DNA from: Adiantum capillus-veneris
Taxonomy: Eukaryota; Streptophyta; Polypodiopsida; Polypodiales; Pteridaceae
Direction: 5' to 3'
Length of the DNA: 64,000 nt
Assembly (NCBI GenBank): GCA_014529385.2
Contig: CM043949.1
Location: forward strand, 148,905,850 to 148,969,849
Both the position numbers and the translations under genes were made by a program. This document shows, piece after piece, positions 30,828 to 42,275 of the stretch (its first letter is position 1; every line of letters starts with the position of its first letter). Below the pieces are notes generated by a model. The model saw only the letters and a program-made list of their open reading frames with translations. It was not told where the DNA came from and searched no databases.

Positions 30828-32468
30828 TCAACCTATGCCCACTGACTCTCGATGAGCTAGTGCATCCGGCTCTACTGATAGACAAACATCCCGCTGCGGA
30901 AGCCACACAGAGCTAGCTCCAAGCTCTGCAAAGAGTCTACAAGAGCTCATGCACTCCTGCAAACCTCCCCTATGCTCTATGCCGAGATCAGTCATCGAAC
31001 AACTAATCAACCCTGCTGCAAATGCTCCCACTGTAGCTCTTATGTCGGGCCTCGAGATCAACATCTCGTACATGAGGACACCGAATGTTGATGCAACCTT
31101 GGCAACCTCTGCCACCTCCAACTCAGAACTCAACTCATGGTAATCTTGTCCCCTATCATAGAGACCATGGCACTCTGACTCCGAGCTTTGGAGTGACTCC
31201 TCGTGCCCACCACATATCACATGTGTACCAAGAGTATCCATCTGTCCTGAATCTGCATCAAGCTCTGGCATAAGCATATCAAGAAATGACTCCACAATAG
31301 CCGACATCTCAGCATCCATGTGAGTCATCTCTGTCATCACCTCTGATGACTCATCCTGCTGTGACTCACTAGAGCTGTCCCGCTCTACCTGTGCATCCGT
31401 AGACGCAACCTGCACAACAAGGTCACTGCTCTGCACTCCATGCAAAGCGTCCTGCAACCCACAAGCAAAAGAGACTCGCCTGCTCTCTCGCTCTCTACCT
31501 GGCTGCATGATCACAGAGACAACACCGTCTCTCTCGTGATCCACATGCAATGGGTAACCTGTACCACTCCTGGCACCTCTCGCAATCACTAGCGAGCCCA
31601 AATGCATCACAAAATCTCGCTCTCGTAGCGAAATCTGACATCCACTATCTCTAAGCTGACCAATCGAGATCAAACTCACTGTCAAATCTGGTACATAGCG
31701 CACATGTCGTAACAAGTAAGATGCACCACTCGGTAATGACAGTCTCACATCTCCTGCACCTGCTATCGCATATACCGATCCATCGGTCAAACGTACATTG
31801 CCAAGCACCCCGCTAGAATAGCTACAAAACCATGCACGATGCGGCGTGACATGAAACATAGCATCTGCGTCTAGCAACCACTGCGAAGGGAGTGCACTAT
31901 CCACATGTATAGCATCTCGTACATAGCTCGAGGTAAAAGTGACATCCCCGTCACTAGTATACTCCGACACTACATGTGCCTCAACTGTCAAAGCAACTGA
32001 GTCCATGGCATCACTACATACATCTCTGAGACTGCCATGTCTCCTACGATGTCGCATACGACGAAAACAACGCCGTCTAACGTGTCCAGAATGACCACAA
32101 TACCAACATGTCACCTGTCGGCGTGCTCGTGAATGTACATGTCTCACACGAGTCCGTGATGACTCGGATCTATCATACATATCATGTAATCTGCGCCAAA
32201 GTGCTCTCGTAGTAGTCTCATGCATAACAAGAGCATATACAGATTCTGCAAGGTGCAAAGAGAGTGTAGATAGTGCCATCTCCTCTAGCTCCTGCCACTG
32301 ATCGTCAGACATGTTTGAAGGTCTACTTACATCACCACTCAATGGTCAATGCAACCCTCGCTGTGTCAATGCATCAAGCATACACTCTCTCCATGCCGCA
32401 AAATCTGACCCATCAAACATGCGCATCTGTGAGAGGTCACAATCTGATCGATCACCTGTCTCTGCCAT
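30828..32468 (-). pseudogene. E gag-protease joined to a reverse-transcriptase remnant, one in-frame TGA
   Basis: From ATG 32468 the protein starts MAETGDRSD, with the copia gag phrase FDGSDFAAWRECM. A single TGA at 32343-32345 interrupts it in the same frame; the remaining 504 codons are open. A knuckle CWYCGHSGHVRRRC lies near 32068-32109. The protease is degenerate (WLLDADAMFHVTPH where family members have D-S-G-A-x-x-H). GTGYPL marks the pre-integrase end. After an acidic stretch, FGVLMYEMLISRPDIRATVGA resembles the C-terminal part of copia reverse transcriptase (MY..TRPDI). Integrase and the catalytic core are missing. Gag would form particles in trans-mobilised copies (inference). Confidence 0.7.
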
Positions 32469-33735
32469 GAGCACAATGTAGCACGCTAGAAAGCAAAACC
32501 ACCTCACCAACAACACCTGAAAACTGTATACCAATATGGCCAGAAACACAATGTAAAACCTGTGATACACACTCCAAAATAGAGCTCCCGCAATGTCAAT
32601 ACAAGCCTCGCATGCTCTAGTATCACACTGCAATCTGTGAGCTAATCACCAAGCCCACACTGTGCGGTATCAATGCATACACACGCACAAATCTCCCACC
32701 TGCAGAGAACACCGCACGCAAATGCTGAGTGCAACCCGCAATCTATACCTAGATCACATAAATGATACGCATAAAACTCCTGGGAAAATTTCGCCAGAGT
32801 TTTGACGCACAATGGCTATCAACACAAAATAACCATTGTCCTGCAAGCTCAATACAATGAGCAATCAATGCGCATCAAACTACACTCAACATACATCAAC
32901 GGAGTGACCGCGCATAAGCAAACGCCAAAAGATTTGCAATCCGGAAACTTGATCAATGCGAAAACAATGCTCTCAAGAGAGCTCACCGGCACTTGAAAGT
33001 GCTCGTCAAAATGCATGTATAATGGGCATCAACCATGTGCCATAACCATATGCAAACCATCCGCAAAGACCATGAATCCAAGCACAAAATCACTGCCAAA
33101 GTATCTTGTGAAAACCAGTGAAAGAAGCTCCACCTGTGTGCTCCAAAAAACTGCGTCTCTCAAGAGACCGCTTCGGTGGTGTGTAAACGCCTCCGCACTT
33201 CGTTGCCCAAGTCTACCAAAAAACCCTCAAACCACAAGCTTAACACAAGCTGCAATTGCATCTTCAGCTCAGAATTTATGCACTCAACATCAAGCATCTC
33301 CCGTGCTTCCGAAAGTGCATCAAACTCGCACACAATGCGACAACAGAAAATCTGGAATTTCTGTATATAGTCAGTCTGAGCTGAATATCAGCAAAACGGT
33401 GAGGAATTTGCAAAAAGTTTCTTCTGCAAAGTTGTAGACCACGTCGAAACGGATGGGCATCGGAGACAGAATTCTCAAATCTGCATTCTACAATGAGAAA
33501 AACGAATCTGAAAACAGTGCTGCTGCGCACGCAGTTTTAGGGCAGCACCTTACACACAATCTTCCACACTCCTTTCTGAGCTTCCACAAGAGCATACATC
33601 ACTCTCAACTGAGCTCACAAGCTCCCATTGCATTCTCACAAAGCTTCCAAGATTTCTTAATCTCTCTACCGTCGAGAGCGAGCGAGCTATCGCCTCGAAG
33701 CTCTTTAAGCCGTCGTGCTCTTCGCGGTCACCATA
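32469..33735 (-). other. long untranslated leader of E
   Basis: About 1.27 kb between the primer-binding site and the gag start. No convincing frame; rich in CA/TG. A leader this long in a 3.3-kb element is unusual. Confidence 0.5.
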
Positions 33736-33747
33736 GCTCTGATACCA
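33736..33747 (-). promoter_or_regulatory. primer-binding site of E
   Basis: The minus strand reads TGGTATCAGAGC two bases after the LTR end. Confidence 0.8.
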
Positions 33748-33749
33748 AT

Positions 33750-33902
33750 TGAAGGGGATCGGGGAGCACCACAGACGGAGAGTGAGAGAGAGAAGGAGAT
33801 ACACAATGTGGGTGGGGAGACTGTGAAGTGGCAGCTCCCCCTATACAGTATACTCACTATAAGTATAGGGTAACAGTGGGCGGGCACCCATGACCTGGGC
33901 GC
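33750..33902 (-). repeat. 5' LTR of E, truncated
   Basis: Matches 30566 to about 30718 and stops at CTGGGCG, where family B sequence starts. The missing part is the first 34 bases of the LTR. Confidence 0.75.
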
Positions 33903-34499
33903 CCATTCCTTCCTGAGCACGAAAGATTAGATATTTGAAGCGGATGAATATTCGCAAGATTTGGATACGGCTTTTGCCAAGGTTCGCGAGACTTTGCAGG
34001 AGTCTCAAGAACGACAGAAAAAGGCAGCAGATCGCCATCGTCGCGACTTGAAACTGAAGGAGGATGATTGGGTGCTCTTACTTTTGAGAAGGCACGCCTA
34101 CGAAAGAAAAAGGGAAAGGAGAGGCTTTTTCCAAAGCTTAGTATCCAATACTACGGACCTTTCCAGATCACTGACAAGATAAATGATGTCTCCTTCCGAT
34201 TGAAACTGCCAGATACTTGGAGGATTCACAATGCATTGCATGTGAGTCTCTTGAAACCTATTAAGGGTGATGTGCCTGATGATGGGGAGCCTAATGAGCA
34301 ACCCGAAGTGGAAGAAAACGAGGAGATCTTTGTTCCTGAACAGATATTGGCACATAACGATACGAAGAAAGGTAAAGTCCAAAGGTGGTTCTTGGTTAAG
34401 TTCAAGAACTTTCCTGCATTTGATGCGAAGTGGATGGAGGAGGAGGACCTAGCAGATACTCCTCGGATTGTGAAACTTTACCTCGATGTTTTGGTTTAG
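33903..34499 (+). pseudogene. family-B gypsy integrase end with chromodomain
   Basis: Encodes the C-terminal end of a Ty3/gypsy integrase (FAKVRETLQESQERQKKAAD, DWVLL, then YYGPFQITDKINDVSFRLKL and RIHNALHVSLLKP) followed by a chromodomain-like stretch (EEIFVPEQILAHNDTKK, VKFKNFPAFDAKWMEE) and a stop at 34497-34499. A frameshift at about 34080 separates the two parts. The rest of pol is missing on the left, where element E was fused. Chromodomains in this group steer integration to particular chromatin (family knowledge). Confidence 0.8.
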
Positions 34500-35073
34500 C
34501 ATAGTCTACTCCAAACGGAACCCAGAATTCAGCTTGGCCGGAGATCTGGTGCAGTGGGATGCACAAGAGGTGAGTCACTCCGCTCCTTTGTCAACAGATG
34601 CCTCGATTTTGATACTAAAGTCACTGATGTCTCTTTGAGCTTCAGGGATACTGAGAGCTGACAGTATTCTGCTGGATGACCTTATGAAATGGAATTCCTG
34701 ATTATGATACTGATTTGTTCTTGACTTCTTGTGAGTGAAGGAACTGATAGACGAAATGACTGCAGCATTTTGGTCTGATTGATCTCGAATAGACATGGTT
34801 GCAATAGGGGTTAGTCAATCGGACATCGATGAGGTCCCGATTGGACCTAGATGTGATTGCTAGCTACATTGCCGATAAATCATGGTCTAAGATCCGAATG
34901 AATGTTCAATGTCATGTGATGTCCTGTGATGTCTGGTGATGTCGTGTGATGTGACTGTCGATTGCGTACATGTGCTAGATGTGTGTTCCTAGTACGTAGG
35001 TACTAACAGTCAGTGTCTGCTTTATGGCTTTTGTCGGTTTTGCAGGCGTAATCGCAGTCGATTACAATGCTTT
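34500..35073 (+). other. 3' untranslated part of family B element
   Basis: No gene. It holds a short imperfect tandem repeat (TGTGATGTC-type, about 34905-34965). Confidence 0.5.
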
Positions 35074-35086
35074 CAAGAGGGGGGTA
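35074..35086 (+). promoter_or_regulatory. polypurine tract of family B
   Basis: CAAGAGGGGGGTA directly before the LTR start TGTCACAAAG. Confidence 0.75.
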
Positions 35087-35689
35087 TGTCACAAAGTGAT
35101 GACATGGCGGACAACAGAAACCCTAATTTTTGCCAGAAACCATAAAATTCTTGCAAACCCTAATTTCTACCAAAAAGCCTAATTTCCGGAAATCGCGGAG
35201 GCTGGAAAAAAAAGTTTTTTTTTTTTTTAATTACGAGCGATGTGAATCTTGCTTTTTCTCTACGCCATGAGGAAGAGAGAGAACTTGCTTTTTTTTTTAA
35301 AAAAAGAGACTCTCTAAGAGAGAGAGAGAGAACTGATGCTTTTTATTTTTAAAAGCTTTTGGGGCTCTGCTTTTGGGAAAACCTTGTATTTTTAAATAAG
35401 TGGTGAGGGCTTCACTTCTCAGAGCATCTGGACGCAGAGTCTGAGAGTGAAACCCTAGCCACTCTCTTGTACTTTGAACTGATTAATATAAAAAGAAATA
35501 CCGAAAGGGGCACCAGTCTTTGGGGCCAATATCTCTAGGCACAGAACTCCGTCGGGCCAGTGCAAATCTATTGTGATCTGTGAATTGTTTTGAAGTGGTT
35601 ATTTGGTGCTGTCGCGATTGATTTTTGACTTAGAGTGTCCAAGTCTGTTACAGAAGGGCCTTTGGAGGTGGGTTTTACAACGTCTCTGG
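35087..35689 (+). repeat. family-B LTR, 3' end replaced by A2 sequence beyond element C
   Basis: Starts TGTCACAAAGTGATG after the polypurine tract. It has a TATA-like TATAAAAAGAAATACCG (35488-35504) and a GGGCCTTTGGAGG...TTTTACAACGTCTCTGG block (35657-35689) shared with family A. It ends at element C. Beyond C the sequence is a family-A LTR, so B's own LTR end is not present. Confidence 0.75.
35685..35689. repeat. target-site duplication of element C, left copy
   Basis: TCTGG, repeated at 51339-51343. Confidence 0.85.
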
Positions 35690-36322
35690 TGTAACTAAGT
35701 CAGACTTTGTAAATAATTAATTTATTTACGAGAACAGAATCATCTAATTAGTTGTGTGTACAACCTAGCAGTTCTAAGGCCTCAGGTGAGCCTAAATGCG
35801 GGCCACAACACCTCAGAGGGACCTTAGCAGAAATTACCCTGAAGCCCTAGTGATTAGGAAATCGGGTCTTCAGAAAGGGGTAAGCAGTAGCCTCATATTT
35901 TAGGCTCAGGAAAAATACGCGCGTCAGTACAAGCACATGAATGAGATGGGGTCCTTAGAACAGTGACCCTAAGGCTAATAAAGCTAATAAAGCCTTAGGA
36001 TAAGTTTCGTTAAATTAAATTTAACGGTCCGTGCCCGGGCAGGCGGCCGGACAAGTGTGAACAGGTAAAGGCGGTGCAGTGCCAGTGCGGCATTGCGCCG
36101 GCGGACCTTTGGTGTTCTCATAAAAGAATCATTGGTAGCATTTGTTAGTTAGTTGCACATTTTTAATTAATGAGCTAGAAGTTTTTAAAGTCAAAAGTTG
36201 AATGGTTTTTAAGTTTTTAAAGTAAGTGTGCCAAGTGGCACACTTACCAATGCAAACTAACTCTCTTTCACTCTCACTCTCACCCTCTCTCTCTCTTCCT
36301 AGCGTCCCCTCTCCCTAATGGC

Positions 36323-36330
36323 TATATAGG
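36323..36330 (+). promoter_or_regulatory. TATA box in C 5' LTR
   Basis: TATATAGG in CTCCCTAATGGCTATATAGG. The 3' LTR has the mutated CTATTTAGG at the same place. Confidence 0.6.
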
Positions 36331-36835
36331 AGCCCCCCCTCCCCCATTTTCAAGGCTGGCAGTGCACCTACCCCCCCAAATGTGAGCGTGCTCTACGCGG
36401 TGGAGCCCTCCATTGAAGCTTGAGAGCAGCCCCTTGCGACATATGTGGTAGCCTTATGCTCCCATTGTCAAGACCAAGGGATCTCACAGTCATAGACACC
36501 TTCTGGTGAAGTTTCATCGCGAGAAGCTGCCGTAGACGCTCTCTTAGCAGAGTGCGGCTGCTATAATTCTCTGTTTTCAGCCCCTAATCACCTCGATTAG
36601 GGCTGTTTTCAGCAGATCAGCCATAGAAATTCTCTTCTCTCTCCTTATCCTAAGTCTACATCAAGTTTGGCGCGATTCCATCGCGAAGAAGACCTCTGTT
36701 TCGGCGTAGGGGTGTGCACAGGTAAGAATTTCAGGTTATGTGCAGAAAATTACAGCAAGCATGTGCGTGTGCATTTTGCTTGTTTCTCTTTTGTGTTCGA
36801 TGCATGAATGAATGAGCATGAAGGCAACACATAAC

Positions 36836-37103
36836 GGAAGATGGACTCTCCTCTGTGAGAGCTTCCGATGAGCTGTTTTGGAAGATAGACTCTCTTTTCG
36901 AGAGCTTCCAACCAGTCTCGCAGAAGAGGGGAAATCCCCTAAGCAGAAAGAAAGTGGAAACACTTTCTCAGTCAGTAGTCAGAACAGAACAGAAGAAAGA
37001 ATAGAGGACGGGCGTATGCCCCGTTCTTGTGCTTGTAAAGATTCTCCCTTAGTAATAAAGATATTCTCTTTATGAGGGGGGACCAGCCCATCTTCTGGTC
37101 CCC
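36836..37103 (+). promoter_or_regulatory. array of stem-loops in the C LTR leader
   Basis: Inverted repeats follow one another: GGAAG...CTCTC/GAGAG...CTTCC at 36836-36866 and again at 36880-36909; AGGGGA-AA-TCCCCT at 36927-36940; AGAAAGTG-GAAA-CACTTTCT at 36949-36968; GGGGACCAG/CTGGTCCCC at 37078-37103. Most are repeated in the 3' LTR (50985-51245), the fourth partly decayed. In the transcript this would be a folded leader just before the primer-binding site. Confidence 0.65.
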
Positions 37104-37197
37104 AATGGAGTGTTAAGTTTTCTCTCTCCCTCTAATTCTCTTGAGTATTTGAAGTGCAATTAAACGTCAGTTTACGCTTCCGTATTTTTTGTGACAG

Positions 37198-37209
37198 TGG
37201 TATCAGAGC
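37198..37209 (+). promoter_or_regulatory. primer-binding site of C
   Basis: TGGTATCAGAGC, one base after the LTR end. Confidence 0.9.
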
Positions 37210-37262
37210 AAGGTCCTCTCTCTCTTCCTAAAGGGATTGACGACTCTTGGCAGACTGCAGAA

Positions 37263-40224
37263 ATGGGAGGACGCGAGATAGAGTTCTCTCTCCTTCAACA
37301 GCAGGTGGAAGAGTTGCAGAAAGCTCTCTCCCATCCAGAAGTCCAAAAGATTCTCCATACTCTTGAAAAAGGGAAGGAGAAAATGCCGATGGGGTCGGGA
37401 GAAATCCCGCAGAACCCAAAGGCGCCACAATCAAGGAAAGATCCTTTGATTGGAACCTCCCGCATGCACGAGAGGCAGAAGAAACCTCCAGAACGTCATG
37501 TGCGGTTTAATCCAAAAGTTCAAGAGCAGGATCCCCCTGATTCCCCTCAGTTCTCATTCATGAAGGATCTGGATGACATAGTTGCTCCGGAAGACATGTT
37601 TCTCGACGATCCTTCGCAGCAAGAAGTGCATTCAAGGGAAAGGACTCCTGTCCACAAGGAGTCTAAGCATAGAAAGAAGGAGCACCATAAGAAGAAACAC
37701 CATAGGCAGAAAACATTCAAGTCGAGAGATAAAGATGTGAAATTCGACACCTACAATGGACAGCGTGATAATGACAAAGCTTTGGCTTTCATCCGCCAAT
37801 TTGAAGTTGCATTTGCAGAAGGGAATTTCAAGGAAAGATCCAAGCTTCGCCATGTCAGTTTGTACCTGAAAGGCACCGCCAGCAATTGGTGGTTAACCCT
37901 TATCCTGGAAGATCGCAAACCCCAAGATTGGACTGCCTTCAAGAAGGAGTTCTACGCACAGTTCCTTCCTCCAGACTATGAGGAAGAGGTAAAGAAAGAA
38001 TGGGATCGACTTTCACAGTCAGAGAACGAAACTGTTCCACGCTATGTGGATAGGTTTTGGGACGTTCTCTTGAAAGTCACTCCTTTCAAGAAAATTGACG
38101 ATTCGGAGAAGATGCGCAAGTTTGAAGCAGGTTTGCATGAAGCCTTGCAAAAGGCTATGAAGCTTTACCCTCGAGGTAACTTGCAGATACTTATGGAATC
38201 AGCCCGCATAGCTGATGGAATACATGACAAGGGTACTCCCAGGAAGATGGAGCAAAGCACTTACCATGCCAAGCAAAAGGCTCTCCATGAGCAGCCTACC
38301 TCTTCTACTTCTTCTCAAAAGAAGAAAAGAACCGCCTCTGAAGCAGAAGCAAAGCCAAATCAGCCCAAGAAAGGGAAATATCTCTCTCCTGCTGAGTTGC
38401 GAACCTACATTAGTGAAGGAAGATGCTTCAAGTGCGGACAAGTTGGTGATATGAAGGGTGACTGTCCAACCAAACCTCCACAACCACCCTCTTCCAATGA
38501 AGTCCCAGATGTACAGGGAAATACAACCAAGGATGGAAAAGAAAGAGCTCTTCTCAAAGCATGGGGTAGTATCAACAACCAGCGGGCTCTTATTTTGTTT
38601 GACCCTGATAGTACAGACAACTTCATCTCTACCAAGCTAGCTGACGACCTGAACTTGCAGCCCAATCGTTTTGGAGTCTCTATTCAAGCGCAATCTGCTT
38701 TCAAAGGGCATAACTCAAACTCTACTCCAATCATAGGGAAGTTGAATCTAAAGGTCGACGACTACAAGGATCAAGAGTCTTTCTTACTAGCTTCACTTGA
38801 AGGATGCGATGTTATCTTCGGAATGCCTTGGCACTACAAGATGCATCCCATTCCTGACTATGTTCACAAAACCTTATCTTTTGCTCATAAAGGAAAGGAG
38901 TATCTTGTACTTGCAGATTCAGGTGATTGGCATATTCCTATCGCCAATCACATTGCCATCAAGAAAGAAATGAAAAAGTGTGTTTCAGCGTACTTGATTT
39001 TTGCAAGAGAGAGAGATGTGTCTGTTTCACAACTTTCTTCCTCTTTAGAGCAAAAAAGACTTAAGTTAATAGAAAGATATAAAGATTGTTTTGCAGATGA
39101 ACTTCCAAATGAACTCCCACCTTCGCGACCTGAGGATCATACAATTGATTTGATCCCACGAAGTTCTCCTCCAAATCAGCCCCCTTATCGAGTTAGTCTA
39201 ATGCAGCAAGAGGAAATTTTCAAGCAGGTTAACGAACTTTTGGAGAAGGGCTTAATAAGGCTTAGTACTTCTCCATATTGTTCACCTGTCTTGCTAGTAC
39301 AGAAAAAGGATGGCACATTCCGCATGTGCATACACTATAGATCTCTAAACAAGATCACAATCAAGAATCGATTTCCAATCCCTCGGATTGACGACATTCT
39401 TGATAAGTTACAAGGAGCCAGTGTCTTTAGTCGTATAGACTTGAAGAGCGGTTATCATCAAATCCGCATAGCTCCTCAGGATATGCATAAGACTTCATTT
39501 AGAACAACCTTCGGGTTGTATGAATTTCTAGTGATGCCTTTTGGGCTCACTAATGCACCAGCTACATTCAACAGAATGATGGATAGAATCTTCCACTCAT
39601 ACAGAAGCTTTACAGGCGTTTTCTTTGATGACGTCTTAATCTTCTCAGAGACGGAAGACGAACACTATAAGCATCTCGCCTTAGTGTTTGAAGAATTACG
39701 CAAACACAAATTATTTGTGAATGCTAAGAAGAGTGAGTTCTTTCTAAAAGAAATCCACTATTTGGGCCATATAGTATCTCACAACCAGGTGAGAATGGAC
39801 CCTGATAAGATTCAAGCAGTTGTAGAATGGCCTACGCCAACTACAGTACATGATGTACGAAGTTTCCTTGGCCTCTGTTCTTATTATCGGCGTTTCATTC
39901 GAGCTTTTGCCACGATAGCAGGTCCCCTCCATGACCTGACAAAGAAGCGGATTCCATTCCATTGGGGGTATGGACAAAAACAAGCTTTCGAAAAGCTTAA
40001 GTATCTACTCAGTCACGGACCTGTTCTCACCGTCCTTGATCTTCGCAAACCTTTCCAAGTATACTGCGATGCATCTGGAGATTGTGTAGGAGCAGTTTTG
40101 AACCAAGAGGGTCACGCGATAGCCTATGAAAGTCGGCGCCTTAAAGATGCAAAGTTGCATGCCTCCATATACGAAAAAGAGCTAATGGCAGTAATTCATG
40201 CTCTTTCCATTTGGAAACACTATC
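37263..40224 (+). pseudogene. C gag-pol, first part (gag to RNase H), cut by D
   Basis: The first ATG in frame is 37263 (MGGREIEFSLLQQQ); the frame is open back to the primer site but has no earlier ATG. Order: N-terminal helices, a His/Lys-rich segment (HRKKEHHKKKHHRQK), retrotransposon gag core (ALAFIRQFEVAFAEGNF... NWWLTL, about residues 170-300), knuckle CFKCGQVGDMKGDC with Asp in place of the His (about 388-401), protease LFDPDSTDNFIS with Asp in place of Gly (about 447), reverse transcriptase with FSRIDLKSGYHQIRI and catalytic FFDDVLIF (about 815), and the start of RNase H (CDASGDCVGAVLNQEG). The reverse transcriptase has MCIHYRSLNK where family members have MCIDYRALNK. D interrupts it at 40224 in IWKHYL. 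Confidence 0.9.
40220..40224. repeat. target-site duplication of D, left copy
   Basis: CTATC, repeated at 48128-48132. Confidence 0.9.
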
Positions 40225-41702
40225 TGAAACCGGCCTGTTCAATCCAAAAAGGGCGGTAGACTTTACTTTAAACCTTGATTTAGCTTTCACCCATTATTAG
40301 TCGTCTATTTTACCTGTACTTTCAAGACACAACAAAGGGGAGAGGGATACAGGCTGCTAGATTGCACCTGTATGAGTAGACAGACACCAGATTGGCCCCT
40401 AACTTAGGCGCCCCTTTCGGTATTTCTTTATTGTTCAAAAGAGGGAATAAACGCTGTGGTTCCTACAAGCTGCCCCGCACAAACTCGGCTGAATTTCCAC
40501 TGTTCCAGCCCGATTTCGGCAGCATAACTGTACTAGAACCCTTCACGGTCAGTATTCCCACGCATTGATTGACTTTCCCGACGCATACGGGCACTTTGCA
40601 AAACCTGGCGAGAATCTGCAGCACGCTGAATTCTCTGTTTTCAGCCCTGAAAAATGCGCCAGATCACCTGTACAGCGGTCCCCTTGCGTCCCCTAACCTC
40701 CTGGGGGTATTAGGGTCCGTTTAGGGCCAAAACCCTAAACCTGCAAAAATACACAGCAGGCTGTAATTCACTGTTTCGGGCTCCGTTCCGCGTGCCGGTC
40801 GCATCCCTAGCAAGTCCTCGAGCTCCCGCACCTGTAGGGCTACTTGCCCTTTGAATCGGACGAGATTTCTGGCGTGAAACCTCTCCGAATTCACCTGTAC
40901 CTGCGGGGGGATTAGCCGCTAGCTAATCCAGTACCTGTGCAAGAGGCTCTTGCCTCGGCAATCGCGCATGAACCCACACAACTGTACATTGGTCAAATGA
41001 AGAGCCCACTAGAGGGGCATAACATACTGCCAAAGGGGAGAGAGAGGGCAGTGCGTAGCGTGCAGGGCATCACTCCTGGCACCGCACTGTGCATAAGAGG
41101 GAAAGCAAGCACTCCATAGCTCTTAACCTGTGACAGAGAGTTGCAAAATGAGCCTCCCAACTATAAATCACGTTTTTGCCTTCTCTATAAGTAGTAAACT
41201 GGCCTCAAAGTGCCAAGTGTCACTCATTTGTGCATTTTCCCGCTTTAGACCCTCGGGTCTAAAAATATCTCACCTGCAGCCTCTGTTGACTTGGCCACAG
41301 AGTAACAAAATGATCCCCATGTCAAACTGCACGTAATGACGCGAAGACATTTTCAGGTCCCAAAATAGCAGTTCCCTAAATTTTAGGAGATGCTGCCATT
41401 GTATCTTTCTAGGTCATCCGACCCTCTTTGTACACTGCGGCCACATCCAGAACTGAAATGTAGCCTCTGTAGCAAAGGATTCCACTTTGGCTAGTCAATG
41501 ACCCCACTTGGCTAACCATAGTCCTTGTCCAACCTTAGTGCTCTCTTGCCCTCAGGCCTGGACTCCCTCTGGACAGTTCCACACTAGCTATGCAATGCAG
41601 GGCAGTTAGATTTCCCGAGGGGTGTTTCCAAAAAGTGAAAGTAAATAGATAATAAGAAAGAAATCAACAAAAAGGATAGATAGTAGTCACACGCTGGTGA
41701 CA
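40225..41702 (-). repeat. 3' LTR of D
   Basis: The minus strand starts TGTCACCAGCGTGTGAC and ends GGCCGGTTTCA. It carries TAAAGAAATACCGAAAGGGG (minus strand, 40411-40430), shared with B and K. A 60-codon plus-strand frame (40937-41119) is identical in both LTRs simply because the LTRs are. Confidence 0.95.
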
Positions 41703-41717
41703 TACCCCCCTCTTGAA
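41703..41717 (-). promoter_or_regulatory. polypurine tract of D
   Basis: The minus strand reads TTTCAAGAGGGGGGTA immediately before the LTR start. Confidence 0.8.
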
Positions 41718-42275
41718 ATCTCAAACGTCCTCGTTTGTATCTATGTCGTACAAGCTCCTAGTCAACATTGATGTATTCAACACCTGTCGACACATGTACG
41801 ACACATACATGCTCATTGTCAACCCTAGTGTATTCAACACCTCGTCGACTCATGTATTGCCTGCGTGTGAACCCTGTCCCAATGACATAGTGGTAGCTGC
41901 GCACTCTGCCATTGCTTTGAGTCACTAACTTTCCAATGACAAAATGGTAGCTGCACATTTTGCCACTGTCTTATAGTACACGTTGGATCCCGTAACACTT
42001 TCGAGCATACCCAAACCGACAGTTTAAGAATGCAGTTACACATGTACTCTTCAATAGAAGCAATCACTGTATCCTTGACAAACTGACAAGAAATACTCAC
42101 TTCTATAGCACTAATCAAACTTTTGGACATTCCATAAGAGCAATTGCCAAACTGACAATCTGTACAGCTCTAACATTCATGTAACAGGTATTTCATTTGA
42201 GCTCACTTTAAATACCTTGTACATCATTTGTTTCAGAAGCCATTGTCACACTGACAATCCATGTAGCTTTGAAAC
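41718..42275 (-). other. 3' untranslated region of D with short duplications
   Basis: Two successive imperfect duplications of about 57 bases (GTCAACATTGATGTATTCAACACC... then GTCAACCCTAGTGTATTCAACACC..., about 41760-41870; and CCAATGACATAGTGGTAGCTG... then CCAATGACAAAATGGTAGCTG..., about 41878-41980). No gene. Confidence 0.6.

Larger units (their letters stand above)
30566..33902 (-). mobile_element. copia-like element E, internally deleted, right LTR truncated
   Basis: A minus-strand element with very short LTRs (30566-30752, 187 bp; 33750-33902, truncated), an initiator Met primer-binding site, a polypurine tract and one long frame that joins a copia gag and protease to a remnant of the reverse-transcriptase end. 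Integrase and the catalytic reverse transcriptase are absent. It inserted in LINE L1c on the left; on the right it is cut where family B begins, so no target-site duplication can be read. It fits a non-autonomous gag-carrying element. Confidence 0.75.
35690..37196 (+). repeat. 5' LTR of C
   Basis: TGTAACTAAGTCAGAC to TTTTTGTGACA. TATA box TATATAGG at 36323-36330; the roughly 870 bases from there to the LTR end hold five or more stem-loops. Confidence 0.95.

Noticed and set aside
36948-36968. Stem-loop as a bacterial-type terminator
   Set aside because: The context is a plant LTR leader upstream of a primer-binding site; no U-tract role is expected.
40937-41119. 60-codon open frame MQEALASAIAHEPTQ, present twice (also 47362-47544)
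   Set aside because: It lies in the two LTRs of D; the repetition is that of the LTRs and no coding signal is seen.
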